64,000 nucleotides of DNA from Desmodus rotundus (Eukaryota > Chordata > Mammalia > Chiroptera > Phyllostomidae). Position 1 is the stretch's first letter, and each line of letters begins with the position of its first letter. Positions 25,773 to 38,084 of this stretch are shown here, piece after piece. Below the pieces are notes generated by a model. That model did no database searches. It was not told where the DNA came from and worked only from the letters and a program-made list of their open reading frames with translations. The translations under genes were made by a program, and so were the position numbers. The stretch is from NCBI RefSeq assembly GCF_022682495.2, contig NC_071390.1:165875220-165939219 (forward strand), written 5' to 3'.

Positions 25773-26210
25773 TACCAGTCAGCCTCCCTCCCCCGCCACT
25801 CCTATCACCGCCCAATGGGCTCATGAACAAAGTAGCCATAGCAGGGAGCAAGATCATATGTGGGCTCAGCAGTATGGACTTTCACTCACAATGGCTGACA
25901 TGGCTGCAGCCACTTCTGAGTGCCCAATATGCCAGCTTCAAAGGTCAGCACCGAGTACCCAATCTGGCGGCATTCCTCAGGGTGAACAGCCAGCTACCTG
26001 GTGGCAGATTGATTACAATGAACTGCTCCCATCATGGAAGGGGAAGAGTTTTTTACTCTCACTGAACAGATATTCTGGATACTGGTCTGCCTTCACTGCG
26101 TCCAATGCTTCTGCCAAACCTACCACCTACCTACTTTGGGCTCTTCCTCCCTCTGCATCAATGAGCAAAGAAGGAAAATCTAACATAAGATATATTAATA
26201 CTAGTTAACT
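25773..26210 (+). pseudogene. ERVL pol remnant: integrase region
   Basis: An open stretch of roughly 145 codons right after the Tigger1 resembles the start of ERVL integrase. It has paired His residues, a downstream C-P-I-C zinc-binding pair, then the segment ATWWQIDY with the first expected acidic residue. It is disrupted before and after, lacks the rest of the catalytic domain, and has no separate start. It is a fossil fragment, not a working gene. Confidence 0.7.
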
Positions 26211-26421
26211 TTACATCACAGTATTTAAGTCACAGGATAGCAAGAAGAGTGAACAAGGAATTTGCATCCTCTCCTATGAAAAGGTTTAGCATGTTCTCAA
26301 TTATACACAGGATAGTCGTTATCATGTTAGGGGAAAGTATGACTTTGTTATTGTCTTTATTTGCGGACTAAATATGGTTTTTAGAAGATGTGTATGACTG
26401 CCGAGTTGACAAGGATAAAAT

Positions 26422-26770
26422 GTGATGGTTAGTGTTACATGTCATCTTGACTACACTACATTATCCACTTACAGAACCAAACACTAATCCAGGTGTTGCT
26501 GTGAAAGTATTTTCTAGACATAGTTAACATCTACAATCAGTTGGCTTTAAACAAAGGTCATTTATTCTCCATAATGTGGGTGGGCCTGATCCACTCAGTT
26601 GGAAGTCCTTAAAAGCCAAACTGAGGTTTCCCTGAGAAAGAAAAATTCTCTCAAGGCTAAAACTTCAACTCCTGCCATACAGATTCTGGATTTAGCAGTC
26701 CCTGCAATTATCTGCATCATTTCCTTAAAACTAATCTTTCAATTTTATATATATAATTTAATTATTTCAA
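26422..26770 (+). mobile_element. 3' LTR of the ERVL provirus
   Basis: Begins TGATGGTTAGTGTTACATGT then CATCTTGACTAC, includes TAATGTGGGTGGGCCTGATC and ends near TCATTTCCTTAAAACTAATC and an AT-rich tail. This is the MLT2-like LTR order, and it complements the 3'-end piece at 22660-22857. Confidence 0.7.
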
Positions 26771-27197
26771 TATTTAAGTTTTAAATGATTATTAAAATAA
26801 TTTATATACCTTTTCCTCCTCTTTTCCATTTCTCTAGAAAATTCTGATACAAGGTCCTTCAAAATACTGAGACAAGGCAGCCATTCTTTGCTTCTAAGAA
26901 TGGATCTAGAACCCACAGAAAGTATGAAACAATTTCAGCTCAATATAACAAAGAAGTTTTCATAAACCAGAGCTGTCTTCCAATGCAAAAAGACTGCTCA
27001 AGAACCAGTAAGCTCCCAGTCATTGCAAGCATTTGAGGAGCTAATGAATGGAGGATGCACCACAGGGGTTCCTATAAAAAGTAGAAAATTTGATCATTAA
27101 GCTTGTCTATTTCTTCCAATTCAAAGTTTATAACTATATAACAGAATGCTCTGATTTTAGATTAGCAAGAGTAAAAAACTTTAACCCAAGTAGAAAC
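26771..27197. other. Intronic sequence without recognised features
   Basis: No gene or clear repeat seen. Confidence 0.5.
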
Positions 27198-27199
27198 TA

Positions 27200-27415
27200 C
27201 CGTATTTTTCAGACTGTAAGATGCACCTAGGTTTCAGAGGAGAAAAATAGGAAAAAAATTTTTGAAGCAAAAAATTTGGTAAAATATTTAATAACATCCT
27301 TTAAAGCAGAAATCCTGTAGCGAGCCAGGTAAGCTACATTCAGACTGTAAGACACACCCCCATTTTCCTCCCAAATTTGGGGGGGAAAGTGTGTCTTACA
27401 GTCTGAAAAATAGGG
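27200..27415. mobile_element. TA-flanked MITE, copy 1
   Basis: The left end CCGTATTTTTCAGACTGTAA and the right end (reverse complement CCCTATTTTTCAGACTGTAA) are inverted repeats flanked by TA (27198-27199, 27416-27417). A third copy of the end, CAGACTGTAAGACACACCCC, lies inside at about 27342-27361 and can fold with the right end. No coding capacity. TA flanks suggest a Tc1/mariner-type source, but the family is not identified. Confidence 0.75.
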
Positions 27416-27714
27416 TACTTGTACCATCTTTCCTAGTCTCATTTACTAAATCCACGCTATCTGCTTCTGCTCATCTCACAGGTAGTTCCTGTAGGCTTCA
27501 TTATTTGATGTGTTATGCTTATTACATAGTGTAGATGAGGATATATCTGTGTCTCTATAGTTCCTTCCAGAGGGACCAGAACAGAAGGAAAGAGAAAAGG
27601 CAAGGGAAGTACCAACTAAAAGAAAATTCAATGACATACTTCATATGTCTTATGTCTCTTAACTCTTAAAAAATTAACCTAATGGCTTATAGAGGAAAAA
27701 GAGACAATACCTAT

Positions 27715-27870
27715 TCAAGGGACTGCTAATACTACCAGACACTGTGCTAGGCACACTTCACAACCAGACACTTCCCATTTCAGAGAGGCTCCAAAACACC
27801 TGCAATCTAGTAAGTGGCAGATCCAAGATTCAAAAGCATAGTGATCTGATTTAAAGCCTGGATACTTACC
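27715..27870 (-). repeat. MIR SINE fragment
   Basis: ACACTGTGCTAGGCAC ... TTTCAGAGAGGCTCC ... AGTAAGTGGCAGATCCAAGA follows the MIR core in order. Confidence 0.65.
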
Positions 27871-27892
27871 ACAGACTAATAACTGGGATATA

Positions 27893-28620
27893 CAGGAGGT
27901 CTGTACAGAAAGTATCCGGCCATGTGTAATATGAAAAAGACATTTACTGAAGAAGATACAAGATACAAAACATTGTACATAGGACAATGATGCCTCAGTC
28001 CCCTTCAAGTAAGCATCTTGGGACCTCACACAGTTCTCCCAGAATGTCTTCCACTGTTCAAAACACTGCAAAATCTTTTGTTGGAATCACCATCAGCTGC
28101 CCTGTCATATTTTCCTGAATCTCACCGACAGTCTGAAATCTCTGCACTAAAACTAAAAGGTGGTTTTAGTTTTAGGAAAAGCCAGAAGTCGAAGGGCACC
28201 AAATCTGGGCTGTGGAGGGGTCGATTCACCTGGGTGATTTGATGTTTGGCCAAAAAACTCTTCACGAGACCTGATGCATGAGCAGGCATGTTGTGGTCAT
28301 GAAGCTGCCAATCAGCAGTTGCCCATAGCTGCGGCCTTCTGAGTCATCTGAATAGTTTCCGAAAAGGAATGTTCAAGTTTAACGCACAGTATGACGCAGA
28401 TTCGTTGCTCTACTTGCTCAGTCATTTCAAATGCCATGGCCACACAGTACACATGCTCACTCAATGACATCTACTACCCCCACAGACCAGTAGAGTGAAG
28501 TCGTCATTGCTCACGCACACACATTCCAGGTCACTCTCCTCGGCTGCCAGGTTACGTCAATGTTGTACACACCGTTCTTACTATATTAACAATGGCTGGA
28601 CTTTTTCCGGACAGATCTCA
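27893..28620 (-). mobile_element. Internally deleted mariner transposon, copy 1
   Basis: The ends are imperfect inverted repeats (GGTCTGTACAGAAAGTATCC on the left, reverse complement GATCTGTCCGGAAAAAGTCC on the right). On the minus strand the transposase start reads MAFEMTEQVEQRICVILCVK and runs to about AAAMGN. The sequence then jumps to the part with the second and third catalytic Asp (HDHNMPAHAS, then PDLVPFDFWLF), with frameshifts, and ends with the C-terminal EQWKTFWENCVRSQ. The segment with the first catalytic Asp is gone. At about 0.73 kb it is shorter than the usual 1.3 kb and cannot make transposase. Confidence 0.85.
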
Positions 28621-28724
28621 TGTGCATGAATTACTGTATATATGGCATAATGAATATAATTTGTAACAAAGAAGTGAATAAAGTTATTAACGAAGAAAAA
28701 TTAATCCAAAGTGAATAAAGCAAA

Positions 28725-28805
28725 AGAAATTAAGCATTTACTGAGTACATTTATCTGCTAGACACTGATAATAATTCATTCTTTCTACTGCCTTTTCAAA
28801 ATGAA
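28725..28805 (-). repeat. MIR/L2-like fragment
   Basis: AGCATTTACTGAGTACATTT ... CTGCTAGACACTGA resembles a MIR end. Short and degenerate. Confidence 0.4.
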
Positions 28806-29041
28806 GGTAGCTCTAGTTATGAAACTAAGCAAAATAACTTGAAGGTAGCTACCAGAAACAATGATATGTTTCAGGGAATTTAAGACACTGTACAAAATGA
28901 AAAAGAACAGTCTTACCTAATAAACTACAAAAGGAAAACTACTTGAAGCATGGACAAACAAAACAGACCAGGTATTTACTTGCAATTATATCAGCACATA
29001 AGAGAAAAGGTAAAAATCAGAAGCTAAAAAAAGTTATGACA

Positions 29042-29209
29042 GGCCCTGGGGCCAGGCAGCTCAGGCGGTCAGAGTGTCATCCCATTACACCAAGGTTGCA
29101 AGTTCAGTCCTGGTCAGGGCACATACAAGTAACAACCAATGAGTGCATAAATAGGTGGAACTTGTAATGTTTCACTCTGTAATAATCAATAAATAAAAAT
29201 AAAAAATAA
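29042..29209 (+). mobile_element. VES-related tRNA SINE, diverged
   Basis: GGCCCTGGGGCCAGGCAGCT, AGGTTGCAAGTTCAGTCCTG and GTCAGGGCACATACAAGTAA follow the VES head, B box and body. The tail is AATAAATAAAAATAAAAAA, flanked by an AAAGTTAT-like duplication. Older than the other copies. Confidence 0.75.
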
Positions 29210-29529
29210 AGTTATAAGAAATGAAGGCAATAATGACCAAAAGAGGAAGAAAATAAACTAAAATAATCCTTATACTTTAAATGGATTGGGGACACGGAGA
29301 CAGGCAAAAAAGTTTTAACTATTTGGTATGGTGTTTATGCTACCCCATAATATCCAGCATGAGAACTATAATAAGTTTGTTCCAATGTCTTAACTCCTTA
29401 AATTATATAACATAGCATAAACGTTTATGTTTTTACATCACAATGTCTATACTACAATACACTTGATTTTCAGGACAACAGAACAGAAAATCTTTCACTG
29501 CGTTTGGTATCTGTATACAGAATCATCTG

Positions 29530-30235
29530 TTCCACCTCCCACCATCTCCACACATAGCCCTGGAGCTCCATCACCCTCTCCCATGGACAGAAGCCTCTCA
29601 CTGGTCTCCTTGCTCCCTGAGATGAGTCCTTCTACAATCTAACCACAATGAAATAACTAAAGTGACCCTTTTAAAACAGAACTCAGACTGTGTCACAACT
29701 TCTCAAAACCCCGCACTGGCTCCCATCTTACTCTGAGAAACGTCCTCTTACCAGTCTACAAACAAGACCCTATATACTCTGGCCTTGGCTATTTCTCTGA
29801 CTTCATATCCTACTCCTCCCCCAACTGCTTACTCTATCACTAGCCCACTGCTGTCCTTGGAAGTTTCTCCAAAACCCAGGCATTTTCCACATCAGGGCCC
29901 ATGATGCACTAGCTGTTCCCGCCACCTAAGAGACAGCCTTATCACTCTGTCCCTCCATTCCCTCTTCTCAACTGTCACCTATGCTTTCTCTGACCACTGA
30001 ATACAAAACAGCAAATACAAAGATACATTCTTTCCTGACATTCCCTATTCCCTGTCCTATTTAATTTTCCTCCACAGCATTTATTACTTCCTGACATATA
30101 TTTACTTGTCTACTTGACTGTCTTACCCACTTATATATAAGCTCATTGTTTACTTTTCTTTTATTCATTGCTCCAGTGCCTAGAACATGAATATAAGTGC
30201 TAAATAAATATATGTAGAGTTAATATATTAGCCTT
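29530..30235 (+). repeat. L2 fragment, 3' part
   Basis: CTCAGACTGTGTCACAACTT, CACTGGCTCCCATCTTACTC, the phrase GGCCTTGGCTATTTCTCTGA and the end TCCAGTGCCTAGAACATGAA then AGTGCTAAATAAATAT follow the L2 3' end on the plus strand over about 700 bases. Confidence 0.8.
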
Positions 30236-31500
30236 AAATTAAAACTTCAGACAATCTTTTCAATTATGGGAACATGCTAATAAACAGTAAAAGCTGTAAG
30301 CAGGAAAATCTGATATACTTTCCTACTTCTCCTTCCATTCTCCTCATTGATTTGGTTTTACAGTGAATATAAAAAGAGAGTGAATGTTCCACCTATCATA
30401 TTTTTCTTTTTTTCCCACTTAACCAGAAATTATGAGCTTCCAGGTTCTCAACTTCCTTTTTTGTTAAATAACAGGAACTAGCCCATGGTAATCAGCTTCT
30501 AAAGATCTAGTTTCTTAAAATTGGACTTGAAGCAAAGTTAATATGAATTTTTCAATAAACTATCATAGGATTTCTTGGTACTAAGGATAAACCAACATTG
30601 CATATGTATATATAAATTACACATATGTACATCCTACCTATTATCTGAGGTACTAAATTTAGCTTCTTTTCATAATGCAAATAACACCGGACCTTCCATT
30701 TTAGGTTTCTCTGCTCTTACACTCTTTAAAGTCTGATATGCACAGTAAACACTCCTCTGAAAGTGCCTTCTGACTCCACCTAGGCTAAATGCAGATAAAC
30801 CTGAAAAAAATACAAATCCGCAAAAATGAAAAAAATGTCACACTAAAACTTTATATATTTTACTCAAGAGGATCCTTCACACTACCAATAGTATGACAAC
30901 TCGTTTTGACTTGAGTTGTCATCTTCCAGCCTTAACAGATACCAAAAAAAAAATTTTAATTTACAGCTATCCAATGAATAAGCTGGATATAATCATGTTG
31001 ATGATTCCACATTTATATTACTTTCAAAGACAGGAAAGAAAGCTATTCTACAATATTAAAGTATAAGGACGGTGGTTAACCCTGGGCAGAGGCGAGCAGT
31101 AATTATAAGAAGGCATAAGGGACTTCCTCGAGGAAAAAGGCAATATTATGTTTCTTAATCTGAATACTGGTAATATGAGAATATTCACTTTGTGAAAAAC
31201 AGGTGAGCTATATACTGATTTTGTGCCCTTTTCTATACTGTTAAATAAAAAGCTTCTGAAGAAATAAACATTACAGCAGCTCAAAGCCAAGAAAGATAAG
31301 GTTGAAAAGCTCCACACAACTCAGCAGTACTAAAGAATACCTGTGTTTTCACATGTGCGCTAACAGTAACATTGTGCCTGTCAAAACACACCCAGTAGAA
31401 GGCAGGGAAATAAGTAACAAATTTTAGAGATAATCTGCTTCCAAAATGTTTGCAATAAAACATTTATAATCCAAGGAGTTAATCTGTGATTATTCAAGAG
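30236..31500. other. Intronic sequence without recognised features
   Basis: AT-rich, no gene or confident repeat seen. Confidence 0.5.
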
Positions 31501-31504
31501 TCAA

Positions 31505-31790
31505 AAGAATACTGGTTAAAGTTGAGAGTCCTATTGGTAGAATCCCATCTCCACTACTTGACAGCTGTGCAAACTTCTACTTAACCCCTCAAGGGCTCCA
31601 TTACGTCACTTGTAAAATGAGATCTACTCATAAGATTTGCTCATAACATTTGCTGGATAAAATATTTTCCAGCAAATCTGTTATTCTGTGCAAAATATTT
31701 ACATAGCAAATGAGTTATTCTGTGTAAAATATTTAGAACAGCACCTAAAACATACTAAGTACTCAATAAATGTTGGCTCTTCATTCACGT
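31505..31790 (+). repeat. MIR SINE, with an internal duplication
   Basis: TCTCCACTACTTGACAGCTG, CATTACGTCACTTGTAAAAT and ACTAAGTACTCAATAAATGT trace the MIR core and 3' end. Near 31660-31735 the motif TTATTCTGTGCAAAATATTT recurs as TTATTCTGTGTAAAATATTT, a short local duplication. Confidence 0.7.
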
Positions 31791-32094
31791 GGGACACAAC
31801 CTCCCAAGGATGCTCAATAAACTGGGTGTTTCTACCATAGCCAACTGATACATGGGCACTAAATGCAACAAAGAGCCCCTTCTTAAAATAATTTGTAGGG
31901 TATTTTTTATATAAAGCAAGATCATTAACTATTAGCTTTCTTTATATTTTAATTTGCCTAAGTAGTTGCTTTAGTAGCAATAAATCACACTCCAATCCCA
32001 TTCTGGGCCTTTTTAATTCTTTATTACATACATCTTTAAAAATTAAATAAATAACCATTTACAGAACCGCACCATCATAGGAAGAAACTATAGG

Positions 32095-32212
32095 AATTTA
32101 AAATACTAACAGCTAACACTGTAAGAGTTACTATGTGGCAAAGATTGTACTAAACATTTTTTCTATATTGATATTATTTATTGACAATACCCTATTAAGT
32201 AGGCATATTCTT
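32095..32212 (+). repeat. MIR SINE fragment
   Basis: CAGCTAACACTGTAAGAGTT ... AATACCCTATTAAGTAGGCA resembles the MIR core. Confidence 0.5.
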
Positions 32213-32344
32213 GGCTCACCCTGACTAAAATGGCAAAAGTCCATTTTACTTCAGAGCCGATTTTATTTCATTTATCTCCTTCACCTTATTCTCTCACAAC
32301 TAACTCTTTAAATATACACAAATATGTTCACTTAAAATTAAAAA

Positions 32345-33018
32345 GGACTTCCAACTGTAACAAGAGACAAAGGAGCACCCAGCAATCCCCCCCTCTGGGT
32401 ATTTATCCAAAGAAACCCAAAACTACATAGAAAAGACATACATCCATATGTTTATTGCACCATTATTTACAACAACCCAGATATTGAAGCAACCTAAGTG
32501 TCCATCAATAGATGAATGTATAAAGAAGTGGTGCACGTATGTATATAAGAATATGACTCACCCGTTAAAAAAAAAAAAGAAGGAATGAAATTCTGCTACC
32601 TACAATAACATGAATGAACCTATAGGGTATTGTGCTGAGTGAAATAAGTCAGACAGAGAAAGACAAATGCCAGATGATTTCATTTCTATGTGGAATCTAA
32701 AATAAATGAATAAATAAACAAACCAAAACAGAAACTGATTCATAGATAACATTTTGACAACTGCTAGATGGGAGGGGTTTAGAGGGATAGGGAAAGAAGG
32801 TGAAGGGATTCAGAAGTACAAATTGGTAGTTACAGAATAGTCACACGGATGTAAGGTACAACATAGGGAGTACAGTCAGTAACACTGTAATAACTATATA
32901 TGGTATTAGATGGGTACTAGATTTATCAGGGTGATCACTTTGTCTAACCATGGGATTGTACACATGAAACTAATATAATGTACATCTACTGTAATTTAAA
33001 AATAAAAATATTTTAATA
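32345..33018 (+). mobile_element. L1 3' end, 5'-truncated
   Basis: Starts in the last part of ORF2 (CCCAGCAATCCCCCCCTCTG, GTGTCCATCAATAGATGAAT), continues through AATAAGTCAGACAGAGAAAG and ATTTCATTTCTATGTGGAAT, and ends with a 3' UTR containing ATTGTACACATGAAACTAAT and an ATAAAAATATTTT tail. Plus strand. Confidence 0.9.
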
Positions 33019-33019
33019 A

Positions 33020-34304
33020 AAAAATAAAAGGCCTCTCAAACTGAGAGGCAAACAAATGATTACTTGAGATGAATAATAATAGCTATTCAGGAATTATTAA
33101 TTCAGGCAGAAGTCCAAGTAATGTTCTGATTTGGAGACAAGGGCAATGGGTATTTATGAGAAAGGGAAGGGAAACAATCATATCAACGCAAGGCATTTCT
33201 ATGGATGCAGAAAACAGAGCAGGTGACATTAATTCTAAATAACATTTTTAGTTTTTCATCCAGTAGTCATCTTGTTATCTTTGTAAAGCTCTTTGAGAAA
33301 CTAGGTTGCTTAGGCCCAGTCCAAAGGTCATTTTGCCCAGTTCTAGAATTCCAAAGGTTTCAGACATAAGACCCACAAAGCAGTTCCTCTGGCATGGCAG
33401 CTATAACCTCCACTTTAAAGTGGCTCCATTATATGTTACTGTATATGTTTATCACGATGTTTTGTAGTTATACCTGGTCCTCCTCACTAGATTATAAATT
33501 CCTCAATTCCCAGTTCCCATATCTGGCAGAGTATGGCACACAGAAAGGGGCTCAGGAATGTTCGCCAGGAACTGAGTCATTATAAAGATGAGAAATTGCA
33601 ACTCTCAATCCTGACCGCCTTTCAGTGAATTCTAGAGCAAGCACCTTCTTTTCCAGAGGAATATAAAGAATGGGTACCTAATCCCATTATTTTAGTCCCA
33701 TCTTGGTTTGCCAAGAGGTTCATCCATTTGCTGAGTATTAATCCAGATGACAATTTAATAATCCTGTTGCTAACAATAACCTTTCTGAGAATGAGATAAA
33801 TGTTGAGGATCCATTTGATGGGCATCTAATATGACATTAACTTATCAATATTCTATCAAGAGACACAATCTTGCAGGTTTACATGTCTCACTCAGTATAA
33901 CAACAACAGTCTAATAACTTGCCTGCTGTTTTTTCTCCTTCAATTACAAAAGGAGCATTATTTGATACAGCATTAAGTCTCCTTCAAAGAAATTAATAAA
34001 GGAAGCAAGGAGTTTTCATTTTAAATTAACCTTCAAAGGGTATTTTCATATCTTATTTTAATTATAAAATTCTACTTCCACTACAGCTTGGTTACAGAGA
34101 ACGAATCTGTTAAACCGCTCTTCCTACCACAATAAAACTTATTATACATGTTCAGCAACTCAGGCAATGTCCTAATATACACTAATACATGCCACACCTG
34201 TGTTACATATGTAATAGGAGCTTCCCAGATGTGACAATCCCTCCATTTCCCAAAAGAAAAAACTAACTTACTGAACACCAAATAATATATAATACAGCAG
34301 AGGT
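33020..34304. other. Intronic sequence, little recognised
   Basis: No gene. A short L2-like end may lie near 33480-33570 (TTCCCATATCTGGCAGAGTA). The rest is unremarkable. Confidence 0.45.
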
Positions 34305-34366
34305 GTATGTACACACACACATGCATACATGTACATACATGTGTATGTATACACACACATATATAA
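34305..34366. repeat. Compound CA/TATG microsatellite
   Basis: Alternating ACACAC and ATACATGT/GTATGTAT units. Confidence 0.85.
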
Positions 34367-34369
34367 TTT

Positions 34370-34510
34370 AACCCTTACTATGACCTTGAAAGATGGGTAT
34401 TATATCTCCTTTTTTCCCCAAGTAAGAAACTGTGGAACAGAAACTCTGAGTTAGTAAATGATACACAATTAAAATGCAGGTTTACGTTACTCTAATCTAA
34501 AGCCTAGTTG
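34370..34510 (-). repeat. MIR-like fragment
   Basis: GATGGGTATTATATCTCC ... AAGTAAGAAACTGTGGAACA ... ATGCAGGTTTACGTTACT in the order of a MIR core; degenerate. Confidence 0.5.
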
Positions 34511-35436
34511 TTCCTTTATTCCATGCTATCTTCCCCTCCCAACCCTCCCTCTTTCTCACTCTGTAGTTTTCTCTCATCACCACTCCCCAAGGTGAAAGAG
34601 ACACATGGATAGCCCCTGAATTTACATATTATATAGTTTAAGCCATAAAAGAAGATGAATGAAACAAACTTCAGACTATGCAATTAGTTATCATAATCCT
34701 CACTATTTAGAGAGAAGTTTCAATATTCAAGAGGAACTTACAATAGAAAATAAAGGCAGCCAACATTTGTAGTATTATGGTAAATTATTCTTCAGAAATC
34801 TAAGTTGCTAAATTAAAAAATTCAAGAAACTAGGTTTCTGGATTAAACCAGAATTTAAAGGAGAAAAAAACAACAGCTGAAACTGTAACAAAATTGGAGA
34901 AAATGGAAGCACAATTAAACTATCAGAAAGCTAAATGCTCTTAATGATATCACATTTCCACGAGAGTCACTGTAATGGAATGTCAGGAAAGAAATCAGTC
35001 TTCAACCCATCACTAGTTTAAGAAATCTGTTGGCAGGACCATTCCACCTTTGATCAAAAGGGACCATAAGGGACCGTTAATTTAACAATATACAAAAGAA
35101 AAAGCACTTAAACTCTAATAGTTATAGAAATGAAACATGACATTTCACCCAAAACAGCAAAGATTCTTTTTTCAATAAAACACCAATAGGCACTCAAAAA
35201 ACACAACCCTTCCAGAAGTCAATCTGGCAATGGCCGTAATATATATCACTAAAAGTACTGTGCATCTATTTTCTAAATCTTAAAATTTTCATACTTTTTA
35301 ATATAATAGTATGCTTTTAGGAAGTCAGCTTAAAATGCAAAATGCAAAAAAGGTTTATGTACATAAATGTTTTTAACAATATTCTGAACAGAAAACTGAA
35401 ACCAATCTATTCAACAATAAGAATCTATCCAACAAT
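34511..35436. other. Intronic sequence without recognised features
   Basis: No gene or confident repeat seen. Confidence 0.5.
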
Positions 35437-35925
35437 ACGAAGGTGGAGGAAGAAACTTTCCTCTACCCTCAGGGTTCTTTCAGCTGGTCTAATAATCAAA
35501 TAGACATGAAACACATTAACAAGAGAACATAACCAAATTAATACTTACATACCCATAGGAACCCCACATATATGAGAGAGTCAGAGACCCCACCCAAGAG
35601 GTTCCAAGACAGAAAGGAAACATGAGGTATATAAAACTTTCTGAGCTAAGGATCACTGTGGAGCTTCAGAGTGAAGGAAAGTCAGTGCAGGATTACAAGA
35701 GCAGATGTTCAGTAATTAGAAGTTTGCCCTGCCCTATACATCTCTGATAACCTATTGTGGTCAAGGCCACTAATTCAAATTCTTCTAGGTAGGTAAAAGG
35801 GGGAGAGAAGTTTCTCTTGAGCTCGTAGGGTCTTGGCTGCCTTTAGCTTAAAACAATTTGTATACCACAGAGGAACATCTTGGGGTGACCCGTTCAGAAC
35901 TCCTACAAGAACAAGTAAATAATTC
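35437..35925 (-). mobile_element. ERV1-type solo LTR
   Basis: On the minus strand the sequence contains CTTGGAACCTCTTGGGTGGG, TCTCTGACTCTCTCATATAT, GTAAGTATTAATTTGGTTAT and TTATTAGACCAGCTGAAAGA, an order I associate with dispersed ERV1-type LTRs. The exact family is not named. No internal region is attached. Confidence 0.6.
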
Positions 35926-36400
35926 ATACCTTCTAATTAACAGTTAAGAAAAAGCTCAGAATGTTAGATTTTAAAGACACACAATGCAAAATTACATCTA
36001 AGATGATAGCAAGTATATTAAAATAACACTACTAAATGTAAAAAATAATAATACCAAAGTGGTTCTGAGGGGTGAAATTTGTTTTATTCTCTTTGTTACA
36101 CTTGCCTGTATTTTCCAAGTTAATAATAAAAAAACTATTTATGTAAAGAGGAATGAAAATTAATATGGTACAGCACCCATTTTAAATATAACAACATAAA
36201 AATGGGGGTAGGGAATCATTTCTGAAATGTTTTAATTAGCATATATAACTAAAAATATAGAGTAAACATTTCCCTTAGCTTAATTCTACTTTGGCTTTCT
36301 ACGTCGGGGAGGTGTGGGGGTGTGGCACGCACATCAAAATACAGAAAAAGGTTTATGTATACAATGTATGAATCAAGACAATCTTTATCTGAAAGGTTTT
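35926..36400. other. Intronic sequence without recognised features
   Basis: AT-rich, nothing recognised. Confidence 0.45.
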
Positions 36401-36404
36401 ATTA

Positions 36405-37190
36405 CCTATGACATACTAGACACCATCTAGTAATACATGAACAAACCAGACCATGATCCAATTCTTTAAAAGCTTACATTTCTATCGTTAAGTACAGACA
36501 GCAAGTTAGTAAACATTAAAATATAATTTCTACTTACAAGGGCACATAAGTTTTAAAAGTGCTTAGTGTGTTTATTGAGAAGGGAAGTAAGGAAACTACT
36601 CTTACATGTGGTCACCAAAAAAAGTATTTCTGGAGATACAAAACCAAAAACTAAAATCAGCCATGCAAGAATCTGATGAGGAACAAAGGAACAATCAAGA
36701 CATAGGGAACCTCAAGTGCAAAGACTCAGAAACCGAGAAAGAGTTTAACATATTCTAGCAGCAGAAAGGAAGTTGAGTGGACAAGGGGGTTTGCATTGGT
36801 ACAAAGAGATAAACCTGGAGAGGCAGACAGGGGCCAGACCATGCAGAGATTTGCAGACCAGGGAAAGAAGTTTCTATTTTACTGTAATTACACTGGTAAG
36901 CCACTGAAAGGGGAAGGTAATGATCTTATGTACATTTTTACAAGCTTCTGAGAGAATAGACTGTAGAAGGTCAAGAGCAATAACAAGAAGTAGGAAGCTA
37001 CTGCAGGATCCCAGTGAGAGGAAAGGGGGGCCTGAACTAGTCTGATGGCAATGGAAATAGAGAAAAGTAGAGAAACTCAAAATCCATGTGGGTGGTCAGA
37101 ACCCATAGTGTTTACTAACAGATGGTCAGGATGTGGGTGATGAGGACCAGAATAATCAAGTACAGCTCCTAAGAGTCTGGCTGAATCATT
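36405..37190 (+). repeat. L2 fragment
   Basis: AGCTTACATTTCTATCGTTA, GGGGCCAGACCATGCAGAGA, ACTGGTAAGCCACTGAAAGG and GAAGCTACTGCAGGATCCCA follow one another as in L2 over roughly 780 bases. Confidence 0.75.
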
Positions 37191-37369
37191 ATTTACAAAA
37201 CTAAAACTTGGTGTGTTTCTAAAAATAGATGAATAGTTAAGTATATTATGAAGTATCTATCAGATGGAACATTACTAATGTCTGTGGAAGGTTTGCATCT
37301 CTTACTATCTATACATAATGGGCATGACACTTAAGTATGCATTTCTCCAGTTTCCCAAAATAATTATAC

Positions 37370-37548
37370 TCATTTCCTCAATTAATTACTACAATTAATA
37401 CCTACTGCTCTGACTTGTTGGGAGGATCAAATGTGAACCTACAAAAAACAATAATAAAGTGACTGTGATCAATAACTTAAAGCTGCCAGAAAGCATAGCA
37501 ATGACTTTGCACCGAGAATAAAGAAGGTAGTCAATAAATGTTCTGTAG
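37370..37548 (+). repeat. MIR SINE fragment
   Basis: CATTTCCTCAATTAATTACT, TGGGAGGATCAAATGTGAAC and GTAGTCAATAAATGTTCTGT follow the MIR 3' half. Confidence 0.6.
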
Positions 37549-38084
37549 ATAAACAAACAGGCAGATACAAGAACTGGAAGAGTTCTTTAAGCCCAGGTCA
37601 TCTGACTCAATCTCTATGAGACTATGCACTCTTCACTAGAGGTGAGCAATGAAAATTAAAAACTGTAAGAACCGTTAGATTGTGAAATCTAAATAAGGAG
37701 ACCTATGGAATCCTCATTAAAGATTGTTTGGTACAAATTATACAGTAATCTAAGGTCTAAAGGGTTTGGTATTATACACAGTCAAGTAGATTAACTAGAA
37801 TAACTAGTAATTTCTGAATCACAACAATAACTGAAAAGCTTACTGACCTTTCAGTAAGCACCCAACTTAAGTAAGGGTGATGAGTCAACCTGAATGCAAT
37901 GCAAAGGGCACAAGTCTAAGAATTCAGCGAGACCAAGGGAGGCTAGGCAGGGAGGACTCATCAATAGGAAATCAAGAGCTACTAAGGGAATACAGGTGAG
38001 CCAGGATAAAAGAAAACAATCTAAAACCTGGAAGGAAAGCAATGACAAAAACCAGGATTAGTCAGAGTCTGAGACAAGCAAAGA
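37549..38084. other. Intronic sequence without recognised features
   Basis: No gene or clear repeat seen. Confidence 0.45.

Noticed and set aside
25726..26208. A 160-codon open frame taken as a gene
   Set aside because: The first part is Tigger1 terminal sequence and the rest is an ERVL integrase remnant. It is a chance opening across a transposon junction.
27200..27415. CRISPR-like repeated units
   Set aside because: The repeated segments are terminal repeats of a MITE, few in number and not regularly spaced, and the genome is mammalian.
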